Source of the DNA: Duganella sp. BJB476
GTDB lineage: Bacteria; Pseudomonadota; Gammaproteobacteria; Burkholderiales; Burkholderiaceae_D
DNA: 64,000 nt
Direction of reading: 5' to 3'
NCBI RefSeq assembly: GCF_003416895.1
Contig: NZ_QVIO01000005.1
Span: forward strand, 124,001-188,000
The first letter of the stretch is position 1. Each line of letters opens with the position of its first letter. This document shows positions 1 to 8,867 of the stretch, piece by piece. A program made the translations under genes and the position numbers. The notes under the pieces were generated by a model. It worked only from the letters and a program-made list of their open reading frames with translations. It did no database searches and had not been told where the DNA came from.

Positions 1-264
1 GTCGCGCAGTTCGGCGATCAGGCGTTCCGACAGCACCAGCGAGGACATGGCGCGGCCACTGGCCGCCCTCGCGCCATCCCGAGTGCCCCCCAACGCGCCC
101 GCATACTCGCCGTCGACATGCGGCAGCGGCTCGGCCCACAGATCGCGCGTGACGATCTGCGCGGCAGGGTGCTGCGACAACAGCCGGTCCATCACGCGCT
201 GGGACAGGCGATAACTCACCGATTGCTGTCCGCGCGGGCTGCAGGTGATGTGCAGGATCTTCAT
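1..264 (-). CDS. azoR: FMN-dependent NADH-azoreductase, N-terminal part (runs off the window)
   Basis: The reverse strand reads MKILHITCSPRGQQSVSYRL from position 264, followed by a Rossmann/flavodoxin-like stretch. The SPRG-x-S segment after the first beta strand is the FMN phosphate-binding loop of AzoR/flavodoxin-fold NAD(P)H quinone and azo reductases. Only the first 88 codons are present, so the NADH-binding and catalytic parts lie outside. The ATG at 264 overlaps the TGA of the upstream GNAT gene (ATGA overlap), which fixes this start and implies translational coupling. The usual role in this family is FMN-dependent two-electron reduction of quinones and azo compounds in the cytosol. 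A different member of the flavodoxin-like fold family cannot be excluded from the fragment. Confidence 0.8.
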   Translation of the reverse strand, partial: MKILHITCSPRGQQSVSYRLSQRVMDRLLSQHPAAQIVTRDLWAEPLPHVDGEYAGALGGTRDGARAASGRAMSSLVLSERLIAELRD

Positions 265-704
265 GCCGCACCCGCTTTCAGGAATTTACCGAAGCGCATC
301 GCGCCCGTCAGCAGGCCCTGACGGAAGTAGAAGCGCTGCGCCAGCGCGTTCGTCATTCCGGTATCAAGTACCAGCTTGGCGCATGCCGCCTGCTCCGCGT
401 AGACGGTCAGGTGCTCCAGCAGCCGCGCGCCCCAGCCCTGGCCGCGCGTCTTTTCGCCGGCCACCAGGTCGTCCACGTACAGGAATTTTCCGTACACCAG
501 ATTCTCTTCCACGCGATAGCCGGCCAGCGCCACCACTTCGCCATCCTCCCAGGCGGCCAGGATGCGGTAGCCCTGCTCGTTCATGCGCGTCACGCGCATG
601 ACGAATTCTTCTTCGGTTTGCAGGTGCGGACGCAGTTCCTTCATCACCGGATAGCAGGCGCGCAGCTGCTCCGCCGTCTCCACATCCTTCAGTTTGTCGT
701 GCAT
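261..704 (-). CDS. GNAT family N-acetyltransferase
   Basis: A 147-residue protein with the GNAT layout. It has an N-terminal helix pair, a central strand with GYRVEENLVYGKFLYVDDLVA, and the acetyl-CoA pyrophosphate loop TRGQGWGARL (the Q/R-x-x-G-x-G/A pattern) near residues 85-95. The terminal part, TGMTNALAQRFYFRQGL, is the usual motif B helix. The substrate cannot be told from sequence. An AAGGAG ribosome site precedes the ATG. The gene shares a 4-base ATGA overlap with the downstream azoreductase and is divergent from the MocR regulator at 784, so that regulator may control this pair. Confidence 0.85.
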   Translation of the reverse strand: MHDKLKDVETAEQLRACYPVMKELRPHLQTEEEFVMRVTRMNEQGYRILAAWEDGEVVALAGYRVEENLVYGKFLYVDDLVAGEKTRGQGWGARLLEHLTVYAEQAACAKLVLDTGMTNALAQRFYFRQGLLTGAMRFGKFLKAGAA

Positions 705-728
705 GGTGGCTCCTTTTAAAACACCATC

Positions 729-763
729 TTATGGCTGCAATGGCATAATCTCCAGAGCCATAA
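729..763. promoter_or_regulatory. Inverted repeat between GNAT operon and MocR gene, likely operator
   Basis: TTATGGCT (729-736) and AGCCATAA (756-763) are perfect 8-bp inverted arms 19 bp apart, in the 79-bp divergent spacer. A partly overlapping GGCATAAT lies between them and could act as a -10 element. MocR regulators usually bind paired sites next to their own gene, so this is a reasonable operator; binding is inferred. Confidence 0.45.
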
Positions 764-783
764 AATGACATCCCGACTAGGCC

Positions 784-2214
784 ATGAAAACCAAGCCCGA
801 CTTCCTCCAGCTCGACAACGCCGCCGCCGAACCTCTGTACCGGCAGATCTACATCCGCTTCCGCAGCGCCATCGCCGACGGCCTGCTGCTGCCGGACGCG
901 CGCATTCCATCGGCCCGCGCGCTGGCGCTGGAACTGGGCCTGGCGCGCGGCACGGTGGAAGCGGCCTACTCGCTGCTGGCCGCCGAAGGCTACGTCGAAA
1001 CGCGCGGCCAGGCCGGCACCGTGGTCACGCCGGCGCTGGCGCGCCACGCCGCGACAGCGGTATCGAAGCCTGCCACGCGTGCGCGCCGCGCACCCGCCGG
1101 CGCATCGCCCTCCCCCGTGCGGGAAACGCTGAACCGGCCCTTCCAAATGGGCTTGCCGGCGCTGGACGCCTTCCCCCGCAAGGTATGGGCGCGGCTGGCG
1201 GCGCGCGCGATCCGCGCCACGCAGGCCGACGACATGGTCTATCCACCGCTCGCCGGCCAGGCGCCGCTGCGCGCGGCCATCGCCACGTACCTGCAGCTAT
1301 CACGCGGCATCAACTGCTCGCCGTCGCAGGTGTTCATCACCTCCGGCTACCGCAACACGCTGGAGCTGATCATGCGCGCCCTGCTGCAACCGGGCGACGG
1401 CGTGTGGGTGGAAGATCCCGGCTTCCCGGCCACCGGCGAGCTGCTCAAACAAGCCGGCATGAAACTGGCCCCGGTGGCGGTTGACGCGGAAGGCCTGGTG
1501 GTGTCGCACGGCGTGGCGACGGCGCCGCGCGCAAAGGCCGCCATCGTCACGCCGGCGCATCAAAGCCCGCTGTGCGTATCGCTGTCGCTGCCACGCCGTC
1601 TCGCGCTGCTGGACTGGGCGGCGCAGGCCGACGCCTGGATCGTGGAAGACGACTACGACGGCGAGTACCGCTACGCCAGCCGCCCGCTGCCGGCGCTGCA
1701 AAGCCTGGACCGCGACGGCCGCGTACTGTACGCCGGCACCTTCAGCAAGGTGCTGTTCCCTGCGGTGCGGCTGGCCTATCTGGTGGTGCCGGAGGCGCAG
1801 GTGCGGCGCTTCGAGCAAACCTGCCATACCTTCGCCGCCGGCGGACCCGCGCTGACACAAACCATCGTCAGCGATTTCATGAACGAAGGCCATTTCGCCC
1901 GCCACATCCAGCGCATGCGGCGTCTCTACGCCGAACGCAGCCAGATCGCCGCGGAAGGATTGAGTGCGGCGCTGGACAAGCACCTGCGCATCGATCCGCA
2001 GCCGGGCGGCATGCACCTGGTGCTGCGCATGAAGGGACACCACACCGACCGCGTCCTGGCCGAGCGCATGCGGCAGGACGGCATGGCGGCGCTGGCGCTG
2101 TCCGAGCGCACACTGCTGCCGCACGCGTCGTCGGCGCTGCTGCTGGCCTTCACCAACATCGACACGCCGCAGCGGGCGCGCGAACTGGGCAAGCGGATAC
2201 TCAGGCTGCTGTAA
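784..2214 (+). CDS. MocR/PdxR-type transcriptional regulator with aminotransferase domain
   Basis: 476 residues in two domains. The N-terminal GntR-type winged helix spans roughly residues 15-85 (EPLYRQIYIRF, then PSARALALELGLARGTVEAA). A class I aminotransferase-like domain fills about 125-476. The PLP lysine is visible in the motif AGTFSKVLFP (K322), together with EDDYDGEYRY, where the PLP-ring Asp normally lies. These proteins act as PLP-sensing DNA-binding regulators, not as transaminases. The gene is divergent from the GNAT/azoreductase pair, the usual arrangement for MocR and its target, but no pdx gene is adjacent, so a PdxR role is not implied. Confidence 0.9.
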   Translation: MKTKPDFLQLDNAAAEPLYRQIYIRFRSAIADGLLLPDARIPSARALALELGLARGTVEAAYSLLAAEGYVETRGQAGTVVTPALARHAATAVSKPATRARRAPAGASPSPVRETLNRPFQMGLPALDAFPRKVWARLAARAIRATQADDMVYPPLAGQAPLRAAIATYLQLSRGINCSPSQVFITSGYRNTLELIMRALLQPGDGVWVEDPGFPATGELLKQAGMKLAPVAVDAEGLVVSHGVATAPRAKAAIVTPAHQSPLCVSLSLPRRLALLDWAAQADAWIVEDDYDGEYRYASRPLPALQSLDRDGRVLYAGTFSKVLFPAVRLAYLVVPEAQVRRFEQTCHTFAAGGPALTQTIVSDFMNEGHFARHIQRMRRLYAERSQIAAEGLSAALDKHLRIDPQPGGMHLVLRMKGHHTDRVLAERMRQDGMAALALSERTLLPHASSALLLAFTNIDTPQRARELGKRILRLL

Positions 2215-2285
2215 CCATGCGATCCGCGCGGGCATGATTGTGCTACGCTAGGGTTCATCCACCCTATCGCAGGAGCTCCGCACGC

Positions 2286-4013
2286 ATGCCCCACAATATC
2301 AGCCTGATCACCACCATCGCGGCCGCACTGGGTTTCGGCCTTTTGTTCGGCTATCTCGCAACGCGCCTCAAGCTGCCGGCGCTGGTGGGCTATCTGGCTG
2401 CGGGCATCATCATTGGCCCCGCCACACCGGGCTTCGTGGCCGATACGGCATTGGCCGGGCAGTTGGCCGAAATCGGCGTGATGCTGATGATGTTCGGCGT
2501 GGGCCTGCATTTTTCCCTTGACGACCTGTGGGCCGTGCGGCGCGTGGCGCTGCCGGGCGCCGTGCTGCAAATTGCGGTTGCCACCGCGCTCGGCATGGTG
2601 CTGGCCCACTTCTGGGGCTGGAGCCTGGGCGGTGGGCTGGTATTCGGGCTCGCCCTGTCGGTGGCCAGCACGGTGGTGCTGCTGCGGGCGCTGGAGGAGC
2701 GCGGCATCCTCGATAGCTTCAACGGCCGCATCGCGGTCGGCTGGCTGGTAGTGGAAGACCTGGTGACGGTGCTGGTTCTGGTACTGCTGCCGGCATTGGC
2801 CGGCTCGCTGGGCGGCACGTACAGCGAAAGCCACGGCGTCACCGGCATGGGCGAAGCGAACCTGTGGACCACGCTGGCCATCACGCTGGGCCAGGTGGGC
2901 GCCTTCATCGCGCTGATGCTGGTGGTCGGCCGCAAGCTGTTCCCGTGGATCCTGTGGCAGGTGGCGCGCACCGGCTCGCGCGAGCTGTTCACGCTGTGCG
3001 TGATCGCCGCCGCCGTCGGCATCGCCTATGCATCGACGCATTACTTCGGCGTCTCGTTCGCACTGGGCGCCTTCTTCGCCGGCATGGTGCTGCGCGAATC
3101 CGAGCTGGCGCACCGCGCCGCCGAGGAATCGCTGCCGCTGCGCGATGCGTTTGCGGTGCTATTCTTCGTTTCGGTCGGCATGCTGTTCGAGCCGTCGATA
3201 CTGGTCGAGCAGCCGCTCAAGCTGCTGGCGGTGGTGTTAATTATCGTGGTCGGCAAATCGGTCGCGGCCTTCCTGCTGGTGCTGCTGCTGCGCTACCCGG
3301 CCAAGACTGCGCTGATGGTCTCGGCCAGCCTGGCGCAGATCGGCGAGTTCTCCTTCATCCTGGCGGCGCTGGGCCTGTCCCTGGGCGTGATGCCGGTCGA
3401 AGGACAAAGCCTGATACTGGCCGGCGCCATCATCTCCATCGCGCTCAATCCGGTGGTGTTCCGCGTCACGAAACCATTGGAGCGCTGGCTGGGCAAGAAC
3501 GTGGCGCTGGCGGCCAAGTTCGAGCGCCCCGCCGATCCGCTGGCGGAGTTGCCGACATCGGTGCCGCAGGAGCATCTGTCGGGACAAGTGGTGCTGGTCG
3601 GGTATGGCCGCGTGGGCCGGCGCATCGCCGCGGTGCTCACCGAGCACGGCATCCCCTTCGTGGTGGCGGAGCAGAATCGCGAACTGGTCGACCAGTTGCG
3701 CAAGGACGGCGCGCATGCGGTGGCCGGCAACGCCGGCGAGCCGGCGGTGTTGATCCAGGCGCACATCGCGCGCGCCGCGATGCTGGTGATTGCGACGCCG
3801 GACACTTTCGACGTGCGGACCATGATCGAAACCGCCCGCGCGCTCAACCCCAACATCAAGACCGTGGTGCGCACGCACAGCGACGAAGTGGCGGAACTGC
3901 TGCGCGGCGAACGCGCCGGCGAAATCTTCATCGGCGAGCAGGAGCTGGCCAAAGGGATGACGGAGTTCGTGCTGGCCAATATGAAAAAAGACGGAGGTTC
4001 CCATGCTCACTAG
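2286..4013 (+). CDS. Kef/YbaL-type monovalent cation:proton antiporter with TrkA-N domain
   Basis: 575 residues starting MPHNISLITTI, chosen over an earlier in-frame GTG because an AGGAG site lies just upstream of 2286. About 12 hydrophobic segments fill residues 5-400, with the CPA2 signature regions KLPALVGYLAAGIIIGP and FALGAFFAGMVL. A cytosolic RCK/TrkA-N Rossmann domain starts near residue 435 (VGYGRVGRRIA). It ends with a short GEQELAKGMTEFVL tail as in the YbaL group. The predicted role is K+/H+ or Na+/H+ exchange at the inner membrane, gated by nucleotide binding. The stop overlaps the next gene by 11 bp. Confidence 0.9.
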   Translation: MPHNISLITTIAAALGFGLLFGYLATRLKLPALVGYLAAGIIIGPATPGFVADTALAGQLAEIGVMLMMFGVGLHFSLDDLWAVRRVALPGAVLQIAVATALGMVLAHFWGWSLGGGLVFGLALSVASTVVLLRALEERGILDSFNGRIAVGWLVVEDLVTVLVLVLLPALAGSLGGTYSESHGVTGMGEANLWTTLAITLGQVGAFIALMLVVGRKLFPWILWQVARTGSRELFTLCVIAAAVGIAYASTHYFGVSFALGAFFAGMVLRESELAHRAAEESLPLRDAFAVLFFVSVGMLFEPSILVEQPLKLLAVVLIIVVGKSVAAFLLVLLLRYPAKTALMVSASLAQIGEFSFILAALGLSLGVMPVEGQSLILAGAIISIALNPVVFRVTKPLERWLGKNVALAAKFERPADPLAELPTSVPQEHLSGQVVLVGYGRVGRRIAAVLTEHGIPFVVAEQNRELVDQLRKDGAHAVAGNAGEPAVLIQAHIARAAMLVIATPDTFDVRTMIETARALNPNIKTVVRTHSDEVAELLRGERAGEIFIGEQELAKGMTEFVLANMKKDGGSHAH

Positions 4014-4971
4014 GCGCGCGCTGATGCGCTTTGCTGCGGCGCTGCCGTTGTCCATCATCGTTGCCGGTGCGGGCGCTTCGCAGGCACGCGTAAAGCTGGA
4101 GTTCCACAGCGCGTTCCTGATGAATCTGCACCACTTCCTGTACAACCTGGGTGTGCACCCGGATCAGCTGGAAAAAATCAGCTGGACGGCCGCGCCTTCC
4201 GCCGACGAGATGGCGGCGCTGCGCAGCGCCGTCGCCTGGTATCACGACAACTACGCCAAGCGCGACCTGCTGTTCGGCGATCAGATGGCGTCCATCAAAA
4301 CCGCGCTGAGCGTGGCCGATACGCGGCGCGACACCAGCGGCCTGGCGCTGCCGCCGCAACTGGCGGCCACCCTGGATAGCGTCGCGCCGATGTACGCGCG
4401 CTGCATCTGGGCGCAGCAGGATGCCAGCAACCAGCAATGGATCGCCGAAGCGAAGCGGCTCGATGAACGCTACGGCGCCGAGGTGCAGGAAGGCGTCGCC
4501 CGCTATCTGCAAACGCCGTTCCCGCTGACGCCGATCCGCATCGACATCGTGGTGGAAACCGGCAAGCGCCAGGGCGCCTACACCGACACGCAAGCGGTGA
4601 TCCCGAGCGGACGTCCCGGCTATCAGGGCTTGGCGTCGCTGGAGATGGTGTATCACGAGATTTCCCACATCGCCTCGACGGAGAAGCTGGAGGACGCCAT
4701 CGAGGCGCGCCTCAAGGCGACACAACGCAAGCCCGATTCGGACCTGTGGCACGTGGTGCAGTTCTACACCGTAGGCGCCGTGGTGAAGGACGCGTACAAA
4801 CGGCGCGACGGCATCGACTACGAAACCTACGCGGACAAGGGCGGCGTGTACAAAGGCTACTGGGCGCCTCTTGCGCCGCTGGTGGAGAGCGAATGGCGCG
4901 CCTACATGGACGGCAAACAGACCTTCGACCAGGCAGTGGTCCACATGGTGAACCGGCTGCCCGCCGCATAG
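4003..4971 (+). CDS. Exported protein with HExxH motif, possible metallopeptidase
   Basis: 322 residues. The N-terminus MLTRRALMRFAAALPLSIIV has paired arginines before a hydrophobic stretch, so export is likely and the Tat route possible. The mature part carries MVYHEISHIAS, an HExxH zinc signature (H218, E219, H222), followed about 25-50 residues later by acidic positions that could supply the third ligand. I do not recognise a named family. The ATG is preceded by GGAGG and overlaps the antiporter stop by 11 bp, so the two genes are probably cotranscribed. Peptidase activity is an inference from the motif alone. Confidence 0.75.
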   Translation: MLTRRALMRFAAALPLSIIVAGAGASQARVKLEFHSAFLMNLHHFLYNLGVHPDQLEKISWTAAPSADEMAALRSAVAWYHDNYAKRDLLFGDQMASIKTALSVADTRRDTSGLALPPQLAATLDSVAPMYARCIWAQQDASNQQWIAEAKRLDERYGAEVQEGVARYLQTPFPLTPIRIDIVVETGKRQGAYTDTQAVIPSGRPGYQGLASLEMVYHEISHIASTEKLEDAIEARLKATQRKPDSDLWHVVQFYTVGAVVKDAYKRRDGIDYETYADKGGVYKGYWAPLAPLVESEWRAYMDGKQTFDQAVVHMVNRLPAA

Positions 4972-4980
4972 CGACCGTGC

Positions 4981-7026
4981 TTACAAACTGACTGCCAGCT
5001 CCGCGCCTTCCTTGATGGCGCGCTTGGCGTCCAGCTCCGCCGCCAGTGCGGCGCCGCCGATCTTGTGGAAGCGCGGCCATTTGGCGTTGGCTTTGACTTC
5101 CTCCTCCGACGGCATCAACTCCGTCAGGCTGTCCTGGCCCGCACAGACCACCACGTTATCCACCGACAGCAGGCGCTGCTCGCCGGCGATGGTCACGTGC
5201 AGGCCCTGGTCGTCGATGCGGTCGTACTGCACACCGGCCAGCATCACCACGCCGTTGCGCGCCAGGACCGCGCGGTGCACCCAACCCGAGGTCTTGCCCA
5301 GGCCAGCGCCCAGCTTCGACACCTTGCGCTGCAACAGATACAGCTGGCGCACCGGCTCCGGCGCGGAGACGGTCGTCAGGCCGCCCGGCGCGTCGCCCTT
5401 CATGTCCACGCCCCATTCCTTGGCCCAGACATCCAGCGCCAGCGGCAGCGGATGCTTCGGGTCGTGCAGCAGGTACTCGCCGACGTCGAAGCCGATGCCG
5501 CCCGCGCCGATGATGGCCACGCGCTTGCCCACCGGCGCCTTGTTCTGCAGGACGTCGATATACGACAGCACCTTCGGATGGTTGATGCCCTCGATCGGCG
5601 GACGGCGCACCTTGATACCGGTGGCGACCACCACGTCGTCGTAGCCGTCGGCGATCAGCTGCTCGCGCGTGACGCGCACGCCCAGCTTGACGCTCACGCC
5701 GGTCAGCTCCAGCTTGCGGCGGAAGTAGCGGATGGTCTCGGCGAATTCCTCTTTGCCCGGAATCTGCATGGCGATCTTGAACTGGCCGCCGACGCTGTCG
5801 CTGGAATCGAACAGCGTCACGTCATGGCCGCATTCCGCCGCCACCGTGGCCGCCGACAAACCGGCAGGGCCGGCGCCGACCACCGCCACGCGTCGCTTTT
5901 TGGCCGTTGGCGCGTATACCAGTTCCGTCTCATGGCAGGCACGCGGGTTCACCAGGCAGCTGGCGCGCTTGTTGGAGAAGGTGTGGTCCAGGCAGGCCTG
6001 GTTGCAGCCGATGCAGGTGTTGATTTCGTCGGCGCGACCTTCAGCGGCCTTGATGACGAAATGCGAATCGGCCAGGAAGGGACGCGCCATCGAAATCATG
6101 TCGGCGTCGCCGCGTTGCAGGATGCCTTCCGCCTCGGCCGGCATGTTGATGCGGTTGGACGCCACCACCGGTATCGTCACCTCGCGGCGCAGGCGGCCCG
6201 CCAGGCTGGCGAAGGCGCCGCGCGGCACCGAGGTCACGATGGTCGGCACGCGCGCCTCGTGCCAGCCGTAGCCGGAATTGAGGATGGTCACACCGGCGTG
6301 CTGCAAGGCCTTGGCCACGGCCACCACGTCGTCCCAGGTGTTGCCGCCGTCGACCAGGTCGAGCAGCGAGTGGCGGTACATGATGATGAAGTCATTGCCC
6401 ACTTCCGCGCGGATGCGCTTGACGATTTCCACCGGCAGCCGCATGCGGTTCTCGATGCTGCCGCCCCAGCGGTCGGTGCGCAGGTTGGTACGCGCGCACA
6501 GGAACTGGTTGAGCAGATAGCCTTCACTACCCATCACTTCGATGCCGTCGTAGCCGGCGTCGCGCGCCAGCCTGGCGCAGCGGGCATAGTCGCGGATGGT
6601 CGCTTCGATGCCGGCCTCGGTCAGCGCGCGCGGCTTGAACGGCGAGATCGGCGATTTTTTCTCCGACGCCGACACCACGAAGGGCTGGTAGCCGTAGCGG
6701 CCCGCGTGCAGGATCTGCATCAGGATCTTGCCGCCCTCCTCGTGCACCGCGCTGGTGACGCGGCGATGGTTGATCACGTCGCCCTTGAAGTTGAGCGTAC
6801 CGCCGAACGGCAGCAGCCATCCGGAGCGGTTGGGCGAGATGCCGCCGGTGACGATCAATCCGACGCCGCCGCGCGCGCGTTCGCGGTAGAAGGCGGCCAG
6901 CTTGCCGTAGTTGTAGAAGCGGTCCTCAAGACCGGTGTGCATGGAGCCCATGAGGACGCGGTTGCGCAGCGTCGTGAAGCCCAGGTCGAGGGGGGCCAGC
7001 AGGTGTGGGTATGGTGAAGTTGTCAT
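4981..7026 (-). CDS. fadH: NADPH-dependent 2,4-dienoyl-CoA reductase
   Basis: 681 residues, the normal FadH size. The N-terminal half is an FMN-binding old-yellow-enzyme TIM barrel (FTTLRNRVLMGSMHTGLED, then YDGIEVMGSEGYLLNQFLC). A cysteine cluster CIGCNQACLD...SCLVNP near the middle ligates the [4Fe-4S] centre. The C-terminal half has the FAD-binding GAGPAGLSAATVA and the NADPH-binding GAGGIGFDVGEYL loops. It reduces 2,4-dienoyl-CoA during beta-oxidation of unsaturated fatty acids. The ATG at 7026 gives the conserved N-terminus. It stands alone, divergent from the gene at 7190. Confidence 0.95.
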   Translation of the reverse strand: MTTSPYPHLLAPLDLGFTTLRNRVLMGSMHTGLEDRFYNYGKLAAFYRERARGGVGLIVTGGISPNRSGWLLPFGGTLNFKGDVINHRRVTSAVHEEGGKILMQILHAGRYGYQPFVVSASEKKSPISPFKPRALTEAGIEATIRDYARCARLARDAGYDGIEVMGSEGYLLNQFLCARTNLRTDRWGGSIENRMRLPVEIVKRIRAEVGNDFIIMYRHSLLDLVDGGNTWDDVVAVAKALQHAGVTILNSGYGWHEARVPTIVTSVPRGAFASLAGRLRREVTIPVVASNRINMPAEAEGILQRGDADMISMARPFLADSHFVIKAAEGRADEINTCIGCNQACLDHTFSNKRASCLVNPRACHETELVYAPTAKKRRVAVVGAGPAGLSAATVAAECGHDVTLFDSSDSVGGQFKIAMQIPGKEEFAETIRYFRRKLELTGVSVKLGVRVTREQLIADGYDDVVVATGIKVRRPPIEGINHPKVLSYIDVLQNKAPVGKRVAIIGAGGIGFDVGEYLLHDPKHPLPLALDVWAKEWGVDMKGDAPGGLTTVSAPEPVRQLYLLQRKVSKLGAGLGKTSGWVHRAVLARNGVVMLAGVQYDRIDDQGLHVTIAGEQRLLSVDNVVVCAGQDSLTELMPSEEEVKANAKWPRFHKIGGAALAAELDAKRAIKEGAELAVSL

Positions 7027-7189
7027 TATGGTTGTTAGAGTCAGACGTGGGTCAGAGCCGAGGCAATGCCCGCATTAAAACGCAATTCTCTAGACCTGGG
7101 CTTCTAAAGTCCCGGCGCCCGTCCCTGAATTTTGCCGTGGGTGCGGTAGCGCTCTTGTATTCTGCCACCCTTTCCCTTACGCTGGAAAG

Positions 7190-7768
7190 ATGATGCGATT
7201 CCTTCTGTTTTTGATGCTAGGTGTAGCCGCCCCGGTGATGGCGCAGGCACCTAGGCTTGAATTGCCCAAGCTGGAGGTGTCAGTCAACCGGGTGGAACTC
7301 GATGCGCTGCATATGTACGAAGTGGACGCCACCGGCACGGTGGCGGCGCCACTGCCGAAGGTATGGCGCATCCTGACCGGCTATGAGCGCATGGCCGAAT
7401 TCGTGCCTGACATGGAGTCGTGCCGGGTCCTGTCGCGCAATGGCAATGAAGTCATTGTTGAACAATTCGGCGTGGCCCGCTTCCTGTTCATGTCCAAATC
7501 CATCCACCTGATCGTGCGCGCGACCGAGCAGCCGATGTCGTCGATCGACATCTCGCTCATTTCCGGCGACATGAAGCACTACGAATCGCACTGGGAATTG
7601 ATACCGGTGCCCGAAACCGGCGGCACCAAGGTGGTCTACAGCGGCAAGCTGATACCGAACTTCTACGTGCCCGGCATCCTGGGCGCGAAGATGATACGCG
7701 GCGATATCGAGCGCATGATGAGCGCCGTGCTGGCGCGTCTCGACCGTCGCGAAGACGCTACCAAATGA
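7190..7768 (+). CDS. Exported SRPBCC/START-like (polyketide cyclase-type) protein
   Basis: 192 residues with a signal peptide (MMRFLLFLMLGVAAPVMAQ, cleavage expected after AQA). The mature part fits the SRPBCC/coenzyme-Q-binding COQ10-like fold: ATGTVAAPLPKVWRILTGYERMAEFVPDM, a long central beta region, and a C-terminal helix ending DIERMMSAVLARLD. These proteins bind hydrophobic ligands; the ligand is unknown. Two adjacent ATGs (7190 and 7193) are equally possible starts. The TGA stop (7766-7768) is the outermost triplet of the inverted repeat at 7766-7868. Confidence 0.75.
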   Translation: MMRFLLFLMLGVAAPVMAQAPRLELPKLEVSVNRVELDALHMYEVDATGTVAAPLPKVWRILTGYERMAEFVPDMESCRVLSRNGNEVIVEQFGVARFLFMSKSIHLIVRATEQPMSSIDISLISGDMKHYESHWELIPVPETGGTKVVYSGKLIPNFYVPGILGAKMIRGDIERMMSAVLARLDRREDATK

Positions 7769-7868
7769 AGCTGATTCAAAATGAGCGCAGCTAGGCGCGG
7801 CGACGAAGACAGTGCGTTAGCACGGCGAGGCGCCGCAACGACGCTGCGGTCTTTTTGAATCAGCTTCA
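7766..7868. repeat. Palindromic element with 16-bp arms between convergent genes
   Basis: TGAAGCTGATTCAAAA (7766-7781) and TTTTGAATCAGCTTCA (7853-7868) are perfect inverted arms around a 71-bp GC-rich core that has further dyad symmetry (GCGCAG near the left, GCTGCG near the right). The outer TGA on each strand is the stop codon of the gene that runs into it. On either strand the hairpin could act as a transcription terminator. The compact architecture resembles a REP/MITE-like dispersed repeat; copy number cannot be judged here. Confidence 0.75.
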
Positions 7869-8318
7869 AGCCAAATAGGTGTCGCGGTCGCGAAGTTCGG
7901 CGAAGTTTTCCAGGCTGCCGATCTTCACCAGCACCGGATTGAGGCTCAGCTTCGCCTGCATGGCGCGCCAGGCGAACTGCCATTCCTGTTCCTGCGCTTC
8001 GGCGGCGGTCTTGGTGAAGGCCGCGCCCAGGGCTGCACGGGTGCCGTATTCGATGGCGCCGTCGATGCCGGCCCAGCTAGGCAAGGTGCGCTGCACCGCG
8101 CGGTGCAGGCGTTCGCCGAATTCCTCGGTGTTGTGGATGACCAGGCAGGTGTCCGACGAGAACAGCTCGAACAGCTTGCGGTCCCACGCCTGCGAGAAGC
8201 TCAGGGTCAGGCAGCTGTTGGCCGGGGTCAGGATAAACTGGCCCTGGGTCAGCGCCAGTTCCAGGTCTTCGCGCACGCCGTAGCGGTACAGGGTCGGAGG
8301 GCGTTTGTAATCGTGCAT
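7866..8318 (-). CDS. Conserved hypothetical protein, 150 aa
   Basis: 150 residues beginning MHDYKRPPTLYRYGVREDL. It is soluble, without signal peptide or membrane segment, and I do not recognise a domain. Its coding character is supported by the high-GC third-position pattern shared with neighbours and by clean spacing to the DUF2721 gene upstream (24 bp), with which it may be cotranscribed. Its stop codon lies in the right arm of the inverted repeat at 7766-7868. Confidence 0.65.
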   Translation of the reverse strand: MHDYKRPPTLYRYGVREDLELALTQGQFILTPANSCLTLSFSQAWDRKLFELFSSDTCLVIHNTEEFGERLHRAVQRTLPSWAGIDGAIEYGTRAALGAAFTKTAAEAQEQEWQFAWRAMQAKLSLNPVLVKIGSLENFAELRDRDTYLA

Positions 8319-8342
8319 GTTGATACTCTATTCTTTGCAAAG

Positions 8343-8786
8343 TTATTTGATCGTGCGGCGCACGTGGCGGTGCGAGCGCATCGCCGCCGAGGCGATGAAA
8401 ATCTCGCGCAGCAGGTAGCAGAAGCTGCCGATCAGGGCCAGCATCGCCACCACGAACATGCCCGCGATGTACTTATCCAGCGAGATGTTGGTGATATCGC
8501 CCAAAAACAGCATCGCAATCACCAGGCAAATCAGCAGCCCGCAGGCGGTCGACAGGGTGATCGAGGCGTTGATCAGGTGCGATCGCCGGTACAGCACATC
8601 GAGTTCGTTCAGATAAACGTCGCTGTAGCCGATATCGAGCCTGTCTTCCAGCACCCGCGAACGGTCGATGATGCGCGCCAGGCGGTTGGTCAGCACCATC
8701 AGGTTGGTGCATACGCCGGTCAGCAGGAACACCGGCGCGATCGCCAGCTGGATGATGTGGCCGATATCGCCGACTTGTATATTCAT
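8343..8786 (-). CDS. DUF2721-type small membrane protein
   Basis: 147 residues with three hydrophobic segments: residues about 8-30 (IGHIIQLAIAPVFLLTGVC), 72-95 (ITLSTACGLLICLVIAMLF) and 105-130 (YIAGMFVVAMLALIGSFCYLL). Between the first two is the charged LARIIDRSRVLEDRL stretch typical of the DUF2721 family. It is an inner-membrane protein of unknown function. It may form an operon with the 150-residue protein downstream. Confidence 0.75.
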   Translation of the reverse strand: MNIQVGDIGHIIQLAIAPVFLLTGVCTNLMVLTNRLARIIDRSRVLEDRLDIGYSDVYLNELDVLYRRSHLINASITLSTACGLLICLVIAMLFLGDITNISLDKYIAGMFVVAMLALIGSFCYLLREIFIASAAMRSHRHVRRTIK

Positions 8787-8867
8787 GGATGCGTTGTAGC
8801 TGGAATTATCGATAGTGTATCAGCCCGCGCCGGGTATGCCCCGATTCCGGGCCGATTCCGGACCGGT

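Noticed and set aside
1926..3113. A 395-codon minus-strand frame opposite the regulator and antiporter genes
   Set aside because: Antisense to conserved motifs of both genes, low-complexity His/Gln-rich composition.
5065..7017. A 650-codon open frame on the plus strand opposite fadH
   Set aside because: Antisense to a clear enzyme, His/Arg-rich composition typical of the mirror of high-GC coding sequence, no motif.
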